From CAYFJO01 sp964343305 (GTDB taxonomy: Bacteria > Planctomycetota > Planctomycetia > Pirellulales > Pirellulaceae): a stretch of DNA of 60,060 bases. The stretch covers positions 1 to 60,060 of the forward strand of contig CAYFJO010000017.1 in the NCBI GenBank assembly GCA_964343305.1. The letters run 5' to 3'. Positions 18,525-24,507 of the stretch are shown piece after piece. The translations under genes and the position numbers were made by a program. How positions within the stretch are numbered: the first letter of the stretch is position 1; each line of letters starts with the position of its first letter. Under the pieces are notes generated by a model. It was given only the letters and a program-made list of their open reading frames with translations. It was not told the DNA's origin and did not search any database.

Positions 18525-19775
18525 ATGACCGCGACTCAGTTCAATTGCCCCCATTGTTCAGGGGCATTTCAAATCGATCCCTCGATGGCGGGAGCACAGG
18601 TCGCCTGTCCAATGTGTCAAGGAGTCGTGCAACTGCCTGAAATGTCAGTGGGTGCATCCGCTCCGCCACCACTCAGCCCACCACCACCCAGCCCACCACC
18701 ACCCAGCCCACCACCACCCAGCCCACCATCTCCGCCTGAACCACAGCCGCCATCCCCACCTGCGCCACAGCCGGCGTCCGATTCTCAGTTGAGTTGCCCA
18801 TTATGCTCGGGCGTCTTTCAGATCTCCGTGGAGATGGCCGGCCAAACGGTGGCATGCCCACATTGTCAGGGACACATCGTAGTGCCAGGCGCAAGTGATT
18901 CGGCTCCATCGACAGCGCCGCCGCCGACTCCACCAAGTCCACCTGCGGACAACTTGCTACCGCCTGGTATGGCTCCGCCCTCGCCGGAAAGCCGCTCAGC
19001 GCCGCCTGATGTAAGTCCACCGACGACACCGGTTGCGCCAACGCCACCACAAACTTCCAGCGCTTCCAATGACTTGTCGCCGCCTGACGTCGAACCTAGT
19101 GAGCCAACTGCGCAGCAGGATAGCGCCCCGCAAGCACCAATCAGCGCGGCGGCAGACGAAATGCTCCCTCCGGGTGCCGCGCCCCAGCCCGGTTCGCCCG
19201 CGAGTCCGTCTCCTCCAACCCCGCCCGCCGACAGTCTATTACCGCCAGGCACGTCGCCATCACCTTCCCTGGCGAGCGATGCACCACCGTCGCAGCCATC
19301 TGCTTCCTCGAAAGCTGATTCACTTCTGCCACCGGGCGCCACGAGCGAATCACCAACAACGACCGAATCCTCGGCTCCGTCGCCGGTGGAGTCGCTTCTT
19401 CCGCCAGGCGCGCCAGCAGCGTCGCCAAGTTCCATTTCGTCGAAAAAACAATCCAAGGCCGACTCGCTGTTGCCGCCGGGCGCTGCATCCACCGCCGCGC
19501 CGGAAGAAGGACAGCAAGTCGCGCTGCCCAACAAGCAAGAAGACGACGCGAAAAAAGGTTCGCCCGACGCCTTTGTCATCCAAGACGAAGACGGTTCGTT
19601 GGTGACTGTCCATGAGCCAAAGAAAACCGTCCGTCGCGGCAACACAGAACTGGAATTGAAGCCGGTCTCAAAAGAAGAAAAGGACCGCCGCCGCTCACTG
19701 ACCAACCTGATCGTGTGGGGTTTCTGCGCGCTGGTCCTTGGCGTGGTCGTCTATGTGTTGATTATGGTCAGCTAG
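18525..19775 (+). CDS. Tail-anchored double zinc-ribbon protein with LLPPG repeats
   Basis: A 416-residue protein; the ATG has AGGA six bases upstream, and an earlier in-frame start looks spurious. Two zinc-ribbon units of the same type are seen: NCPHCSGAFQID...CPMCQG (residues about 4-32) and SCPLCSGVFQIS...CPHCQG (about residue 88 on). Between and after them lies disordered Pro/Ser/Ala sequence. The motif (D/E)-x-(L/M)-LPPG occurs six times. The C-terminus has a charged stretch (ELKPVSKEEKDRRRS) and one transmembrane helix (LIVWGFCALVLGVVVYVLIM), so the bulk probably faces the cytoplasm. The function is unknown; the repeated motif may be a protein-binding site. Confidence 0.75.
   Translation: MTATQFNCPHCSGAFQIDPSMAGAQVACPMCQGVVQLPEMSVGASAPPPLSPPPPSPPPPSPPPPSPPSPPEPQPPSPPAPQPASDSQLSCPLCSGVFQISVEMAGQTVACPHCQGHIVVPGASDSAPSTAPPPTPPSPPADNLLPPGMAPPSPESRSAPPDVSPPTTPVAPTPPQTSSASNDLSPPDVEPSEPTAQQDSAPQAPISAAADEMLPPGAAPQPGSPASPSPPTPPADSLLPPGTSPSPSLASDAPPSQPSASSKADSLLPPGATSESPTTTESSAPSPVESLLPPGAPAASPSSISSKKQSKADSLLPPGAASTAAPEEGQQVALPNKQEDDAKKGSPDAFVIQDEDGSLVTVHEPKKTVRRGNTELELKPVSKEEKDRRRSLTNLIVWGFCALVLGVVVYVLIMVS
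18675..18719. repeat. 15-bp in-frame tandem repeat encoding SPPPP
   Basis: The unit AGCCCACCACCACCC is repeated three times without error, with a partial fourth copy after it. Each unit encodes five residues, so copy-number change would lengthen or shorten the linker between the two zinc ribbons without breaking the frame. Confidence 0.85.
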
Positions 19776-19788
19776 TGCGTTGTCGCGG

Positions 19789-20655
19789 CTATTCGCCGCC
19801 ACTCAGTTCGCGTCCGATCGCGAGAATCTCTTCCGCGTCCAACACCTGGTCGTTCGCCTCAAAGAGTTTTTTGATGGCCGCCTTGTGGATTTTCATTTTG
19901 GTGCCACCCACACCGATCGCACCATAACATGCGACCCCACCGCGTTCGACCGCTTTGTCGGTGATTTCAATCGACTCGATTCCAACCGGCGGCACGGCGT
20001 TCAAATCAATCGCGACCTTGACGCCAGCCAGCACATCTTTGGACATCAGTTGCACACCCGCAGCCCCCGCCGCGACCACGCCCTGAACGCCTTCGATGGC
20101 ACGTCGTGTGTCGTCTTCCGAAGCGGTCGCCACCGCTTGCAGATTCGCAGCGCCCGCAGTTGCCGTAACTGCATCGCACACGGCTTGTGCTCGCGTCAGA
20201 TTTCGCGACGCCACGCGAACTTGCGTGCCTTCGCGAGCCAATAGCCGCACGACACGCTGGCCAACCGGCCCCGTTGCGGCCAATACAAGCACCGCCGCAT
20301 CACGCAGCGGCAAATGTTTCTCGACCGCCAACACGGCCGCCGCGGCGGTCGTGTTCGCCCCGTTGGCATCCATCATGACGGAGACCCGCATCAGTCCGAA
20401 AAAACAATCCGTAACCTTTTTCAGCAGAACATCTCCGGCCTCGACATCCGAGCCGCCGACAAAGACTGCCGTGTTGTGCAAATCCGCGGGACCGCGCGTG
20501 AACATGGCACCATGAACCAGATGGCGAACCTGCTCAGGCTCAACGGCCTGATGTCGAAACAAATGATCGACGCCGGAATCAACCGCAACCACCGAATCGA
20601 ATACGCTGGCGTGCGCATCACCATCCAATTGCACTAAGATTCTTGGTTTGGACAT
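19789..20655 (-). CDS. mtdB: NAD(P)-dependent methylene-tetrahydromethanopterin dehydrogenase
   Basis: A 288-residue MtdB-family enzyme. It oxidizes methylene-H4MPT to methenyl-H4MPT in the formaldehyde oxidation route of methylotrophs and some planctomycetes. Evidence is the N-terminal KPRILVQLDGDAHASVFDSV and HLFRHQAVEP, VSVMMDANGANTTAAAAVLA, the Rossmann nucleotide loop AVLVLAATGPVGQRVVRLLA followed by RVASRN, and the C-terminal GIGVGGTKMKIHKA. The length is normal. Fae is encoded just upstream on the same strand, with a terminator-like hairpin between them. The cofactor (NAD versus NADP) cannot be settled by eye. Confidence 0.9.
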   Translation of the reverse strand: MSKPRILVQLDGDAHASVFDSVVAVDSGVDHLFRHQAVEPEQVRHLVHGAMFTRGPADLHNTAVFVGGSDVEAGDVLLKKVTDCFFGLMRVSVMMDANGANTTAAAAVLAVEKHLPLRDAAVLVLAATGPVGQRVVRLLAREGTQVRVASRNLTRAQAVCDAVTATAGAANLQAVATASEDDTRRAIEGVQGVVAAGAAGVQLMSKDVLAGVKVAIDLNAVPPVGIESIEITDKAVERGGVACYGAIGVGGTKMKIHKAAIKKLFEANDQVLDAEEILAIGRELSGGE

Positions 20656-20669
20656 GACTAGCCACCACT

Positions 20670-20705
20670 AAAAAACCCACCGAAATCGCAAGCGAAGCCG
20701 GTGGG
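20670..20705 (-). terminator. Rho-independent terminator after fae
   Basis: Read on the minus strand, CCCACCG (20705-20699) pairs with CGGTGGG (20682-20676), followed by six T residues (20675-20670). It lies about 85 bp past the fae stop and 15 bp before the mtdB start. It would limit read-through from fae into mtdB and suggests mtdB has its own promoter or is expressed at a lower level. Confidence 0.75.
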
Positions 20706-20718
20706 CTTGAAATACACC

Positions 20719-20783
20719 GTAGCGGAAGTCGCTAAGACTTCCGAGAAACAAACGAAGACTGAACTCTTGGCGAGTTCAGCTAC
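20719..20783. repeat. REP-like palindrome doublet with GTAGC...GCTAC ends
   Basis: Hairpin one is CGGAAGTC-GCTAA-GACTTCCG (20723-20743) and hairpin two is CTGAACTC-TTGGC-GAGTTCAG (20759-20779). The whole element starts GTAGC and ends GCTAC, so each hairpin carries an outward GTAG head. It sits in the 3' untranslated region of fae, just before the terminator, where REP elements often lie. Confidence 0.8.
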
Positions 20784-20790
20784 GAAAAAC

Positions 20791-21291
20791 TTAGAATCCA
20801 CGGAACGGATGTGCCGCTTCCTCTTTGCCAGCAATCATTTCGTCGACGGTCGGCTTGCCGCCCATTGCGTTGGCGATTGCCATCTTGGTTGCTTCATAGT
20901 TGTAGTCGTAAATCTTCTTGTCATCTTCCGCGGCCTTGTGAATGAAGACGCCGCAAACGATGACCAGATCTTCACACTGATCCTTCGGAATCACGCCGTC
21001 GGCAACCGAGTCGGCGACCGCCTTGGCAACCGCGGCTTGAGCGGGACCAAACATCTGCACCGCTTGTTTGAGACCGTCCATCGTAAACTTGGTGATCATC
21101 ACCGTCGCAGGCTTGACCGCCAGGTTCGGCGTCAAAACCGCCAACAAGTTCGTGTGACCTTTGCTCTGGCGAGCCAAGGCGTTTGCGAACGCAGTGCCAA
21201 CTGGACCATCTTTGTTGCCGATCAAAAGATCGATATGAGCAATTTCATTTCCTTCGCCTGTGAGGGCTTCGCCAATGTACATCGACATCAA
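20791..21291 (-). CDS. fae: Formaldehyde-activating enzyme (5,6,7,8-tetrahydromethanopterin hydro-lyase)
   Basis: A 166-residue Fae, which condenses formaldehyde with H4MPT to methylene-H4MPT. The full-length family pattern is present: MYIGEALTGEGNEIAHIDLLIG (first 20 residues plus the active-site His region), then GPVGTAFANALARQSKGHTN, LLAVLTPNLAVKPATVMITK, FGPAQAAVAKAVADSV and FIHKAAEDDKKIYDYNYEAT. The ATG has GGAGA nine to twelve bases upstream. The product is the substrate of MtdB, encoded downstream. An ATP-grasp gene of the same cluster is divergent on the right, so the 120-bp gap at 21292-21413 should contain promoters for both. Confidence 0.95.
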   Translation of the reverse strand: MMSMYIGEALTGEGNEIAHIDLLIGNKDGPVGTAFANALARQSKGHTNLLAVLTPNLAVKPATVMITKFTMDGLKQAVQMFGPAQAAVAKAVADSVADGVIPKDQCEDLVIVCGVFIHKAAEDDKKIYDYNYEATKMAIANAMGGKPTVDEMIAGKEEAAHPFRGF

Positions 21292-21413
21292 TGTTTCTCC
21301 GTTTAGGTGCCTGAAATGTTGGTTTGATTTGAGATGATAAAGTTCCGTCAGCGTAGCAAACCGGCGCGCAAATGCAACTACCCACTGGCGGCGAATCTTT
21401 TTACGTTAGGACT

Positions 21414-22556
21414 ATGAAACCGCCGCTTTTGATTGTTGGTGCCAGCGCCCGGTCGGCCGCTCATTCGGCTCGCCGAGCGGGTTTCATGCCGTTGGCCGCC
21501 GATCTGTTTGGCGATGTCGACCTCGTCCTGAAGGCTATAACCCGAAAGGTTGAAGACTATCCGGCTGGCGTCCTGTCGGAGACAAAACACTTCCCCAACG
21601 CTCCTTGGATGTACACCGGAGCCATGGAGAACTATCCCGAGGTGATCGACCCGTTGTCGAGAGAACGCCGGCTGCTGGGCAACGACACGAGCGTCTTGAG
21701 CGGCGTTCGAAATCCAGCGCATGTGGCCACCGTTCTGACTGACCGCAGCCTTCCCAGTCCCGAGGTTTTCACGCCAGACGATCTACGGCCTGTTCGCGGT
21801 GACTGGTTGTGCAAACCGCTCAAATCATCGGGTGGACTGCGCATCACGAAGTGCGAATGGAACAGTGCTTCCGATCCACGCCCTGGGATCGTCGATGGTT
21901 GCTACTTTCAAGAGTTCGTCGAAGGTGTGTCTCACGGCGCCGTCTTTGTCGGTGACACGAAGCGTGCCGTGTTGCTTGGAGTCACGCAGCAATTCACCGA
22001 CCTCGATTGGCTTGGCTCACAGGGGGTTGTTTACCAAGGTTCCTTTGGACCGGTCGAGCTTCCCGATTCGAGCATGGCCCAGTTGCAGCAAATTGGAAGT
22101 TGCCTGGCCGAACGATTCGGCCTCGTGGGGTTGTTTGGAATCGACTTCGTGTTGCAAGGCGACGAGGTGTGGACGGTGGAAGTGAACCCGCGCTACACGG
22201 CGACCGTCGAAATCTTGGAGCAGGCGCTTGCCTTGAATGCGATCACAATGCATGTGCAAGCATGCACCGAAGGGGTGCTTGGCGCGCCGCGTCCGCAGAA
22301 AAGCGCACCGACGCAAATCGGCAAGGTCATCAAGTGCGCTGCCGAGGACCTCATCGTGACGCCTCAAGCGGTTGAATTCGCAGTCGACTTCAATCGCAAC
22401 CGCACGTGGCCAACGTACGCAGACATTCCGTTTCCGGACAGCCACATCCGAGCCGGTCAGCCGATCGCCAGCGTTCTGGCCACGGGCAAGTCGCAGCAGG
22501 AGTTGGAACACAAGTTGCGAAGAGCTTGGAATGCATTTCAACAGCGACTTGAGTGA
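21414..22556 (+). CDS. ATP-grasp enzyme of the H4MPT-linked C1 cluster
   Basis: About 380 residues. The start is placed at MKPPLLIVGASARSAAHSAR, matching ATP-grasp N-termini; an in-frame ATG 14 codons earlier has no better support. ATP-grasp features are WLCKPLKSSGGLRI (nucleotide-binding Lys and Gly loop), CYFQEFVEGVSHGAVFVGD, FGLVGLFGIDFVLQGDEVWT and the metal-binding VEVNPRYTATVEILEQ. Such ligases join a carboxylate to an amine or similar group using ATP. Beside fae and mtdB, it is probably one of the poorly characterized ATP-grasp proteins linked to H4MPT synthesis in C1 gene clusters; this assignment rests on context. Confidence 0.75.
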   Translation: MKPPLLIVGASARSAAHSARRAGFMPLAADLFGDVDLVLKAITRKVEDYPAGVLSETKHFPNAPWMYTGAMENYPEVIDPLSRERRLLGNDTSVLSGVRNPAHVATVLTDRSLPSPEVFTPDDLRPVRGDWLCKPLKSSGGLRITKCEWNSASDPRPGIVDGCYFQEFVEGVSHGAVFVGDTKRAVLLGVTQQFTDLDWLGSQGVVYQGSFGPVELPDSSMAQLQQIGSCLAERFGLVGLFGIDFVLQGDEVWTVEVNPRYTATVEILEQALALNAITMHVQACTEGVLGAPRPQKSAPTQIGKVIKCAAEDLIVTPQAVEFAVDFNRNRTWPTYADIPFPDSHIRAGQPIASVLATGKSQQELEHKLRRAWNAFQQRLE

Positions 22557-22575
22557 CGTTGCCTGAAAAGGACGA

Positions 22576-23169
22576 TTACGAAACGCCTGCCGGGTTAAAA
22601 TAATCCGGCTCGCTGCCTTCCTTCCATTTGATATTGCAACCGATGCTTGGCGTCTGATCGTCGGGAGCGGGCTCGCCCGACAGAATCGCATCAACCGCTC
22701 TCCGCAAATCTTCACCCGTCACGGGAATCTCCGAGTTTGGCCGGCTGGAATCGAATTGCCCTCGATACGCAAGCTTCTGTTGCTTGTCAAAGACAAAGAA
22801 ATCCGGCGTGCAAGCCGCCCGGTAGTCGATCGCCACTTCCTGCGTCTCATCGTACAAATAGGGAAACGAATAACCGCGTTGCTCGACTTCGTGAACCATT
22901 TGTTCGGGCGAATCTTCGGGATGCGAACTGACATCGTTGGAACTGATCGCCGCGATGGCCGCCCCCTTCGCTTGATACTCGGCAGCGAAAGTGGCCAAAT
23001 CCGCGGCCAGATGTTTGACAAAGGGACAGTGATTGCACATGAAAATCACGACCAACGCCGGGGCATTCGTAAAGTCGGACAACGACACTATTTTGCCATC
23101 TACGTTCGGCAAAGAAAAATCAGGAGCTTGCGTACCCAGCGGTAACATCGTGCTGGCAGTTTTCACCAT
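22576..23169 (-). CDS. Thioredoxin-fold redoxin (AhpC/TSA-like) with CNHC site
   Basis: A 197-residue redoxin. MLPLGTQAPDFSLPNVDGK is the usual AhpC/TlpA start, and VVIFMCNHCPFVKHL holds the CxxC redox site. It continues with AIAAISSNDVSSHPEDSPEQ, FPYLYDETQEVAIDYRA and ACTPDFFVFDKQQKLAYRGQ (the cis-Pro loop is TPDFF). There is no signal peptide, so it is probably cytoplasmic. The type is widespread and unassigned in substrate; a thiol-disulfide or peroxide role is likely. It is convergent with the ATP-grasp gene, 19 bp apart. Confidence 0.85.
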   Translation of the reverse strand: MVKTASTMLPLGTQAPDFSLPNVDGKIVSLSDFTNAPALVVIFMCNHCPFVKHLAADLATFAAEYQAKGAAIAAISSNDVSSHPEDSPEQMVHEVEQRGYSFPYLYDETQEVAIDYRAACTPDFFVFDKQQKLAYRGQFDSSRPNSEIPVTGEDLRRAVDAILSGEPAPDDQTPSIGCNIKWKEGSEPDYFNPAGVS

Positions 23170-23271
23170 GACTCTATTCTCCGTGTATTCAACAATTGGA
23201 TTTGTGAATCGCCCAGTGTAACGGCTTACAATTCCGATCTCCAGCCGTCACGACTTCGTCCGAAATCGTGA

Positions 23272-24507
23272 TTACTTTCCCAACAAAATCTCCGCCAATT
23301 CACCCTCTGTCGGCAATCGACGGACGCCTTCGTTAAGCCTGCCGTTCATGATCTTGCACGAGTTGATGTCGGAATGAATGTCGTTCAAGCCCAACACATG
23401 GCTGATCTCGTGCACCTCAACGGTCAGCAGATCCAGTTGTCCGGCCGCCACCAAACCTTCTTGGCAAGCGGTATCAAACGCTTCATTGTCGTAAGGCGTG
23501 AGATCAACAAACCAACCATGTCCCGCCGCGACATCGTCGATCGCGATCGCCGTGTCGGCCGATTGACCAAGCCACGTCGTGATAGAGGGCAACACAACGA
23601 TCGGCGCCAAATCTTCTTGCTTGAGCGCTGGCAGCGCAACAAACACGACCGACCCGTCGGATGCCGCGGACGCTTGGTTATCAACCTGGCTGTGAGTGGC
23701 CAACAACGGCGTCGTCCATGTTCCGATGATGATCTGATCGCTGGGAATGCCAAAAATGGTACGCAAATCGCCGCCTGCCGTACCTGAATAGATGCCATCG
23801 CTGTTACCATCTCGAAAGATCGTACTGCCGCGTCGAACGCCCAGGTCGATTGTGCCGTTGCCGTCCCAATCACCGAGAAGGAGAACATCCAACGAACTGC
23901 CAAAATTGGTACGCAAGTCGCCACCAGCCGGACCGGAATAGATGCCGTCGCTGTTACCGTCCCGGAAATACGTCGCGCCACGACGCAAACCCCAGTCATC
24001 GGTGCCATCGCCGTCGAAATCTCCGACGAACGGCACGTCGCTGCTGGTGCCAACTTGGACCAGCCGATCACCACCGGTGACTCCGTCCCAATCGCCGTTG
24101 CCGTTCAGGTCAAAATAGAACCTGTCACCGCGGCGAACGCCATAGTCATCCCTGCCGTCGCCGTTCCAATCGCCGACCAGGAGCGTGTCTGAGGCCATCC
24201 CGAAGGAGTTCAACTGGTCACCACCGGAGACGCCGTCCCATAAGCCGTTCCCGTTGCAATCGCGGTAAACCAGTGCGCCGCGACGAACACCAACATCGTC
24301 TCGGCCGTCGCCGTCCCAGTCGCCGACGACAAGTTGGTCGCTGGCCGCTCCGAACGTGCTGGAGAAGTCACCGCCCGCCGTGGCGTCCCAAACACCGTTG
24401 CTGTTGCCGTCGCGATAAATCGTGCTGCCGCGGCGGACTGCAATGTCGTCCGTGCCGTCGCCGTCCCAGTCGCCAATGAAGACTTCGTCAGTCGGCGCAC
24501 CAAACAA
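23272..24507 (-). CDS. C-terminal half of the giant secreted protein: FG-GAP/VCBS-like repeats and metzincin motif (out of frame)
   Basis: This frame holds five full and one partial repeats of about 50 residues, each with a calcium-binding-like GDWDGDGTDD block then VRRG...YRDGNSNG...WD. The first repeat begins upstream near 24590, before the first start codon of this frame. After them comes a metzincin-type zinc motif HEISHVLGLND (HExxHxxGxxD) and a Met-turn candidate CKIMNG, then the C-terminus. The region has no export signal of its own and continues directly from the upstream frame once one 11-bp unit at 24599-24631 is removed, so it is best read as the displaced 3' half of the gene at 24210-27428. 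As sequenced it is unlikely to be translated by itself. Confidence 0.75.
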   Translation of the reverse strand: MFGAPTDEVFIGDWDGDGTDDIAVRRGSTIYRDGNSNGVWDATAGGDFSSTFGAASDQLVVGDWDGDGRDDVGVRRGALVYRDCNGNGLWDGVSGGDQLNSFGMASDTLLVGDWNGDGRDDYGVRRGDRFYFDLNGNGDWDGVTGGDRLVQVGTSSDVPFVGDFDGDGTDDWGLRRGATYFRDGNSDGIYSGPAGGDLRTNFGSSLDVLLLGDWDGNGTIDLGVRRGSTIFRDGNSDGIYSGTAGGDLRTIFGIPSDQIIIGTWTTPLLATHSQVDNQASAASDGSVVFVALPALKQEDLAPIVVLPSITTWLGQSADTAIAIDDVAAGHGWFVDLTPYDNEAFDTACQEGLVAAGQLDLLTVEVHEISHVLGLNDIHSDINSCKIMNGRLNEGVRRLPTEGELAEILLGK

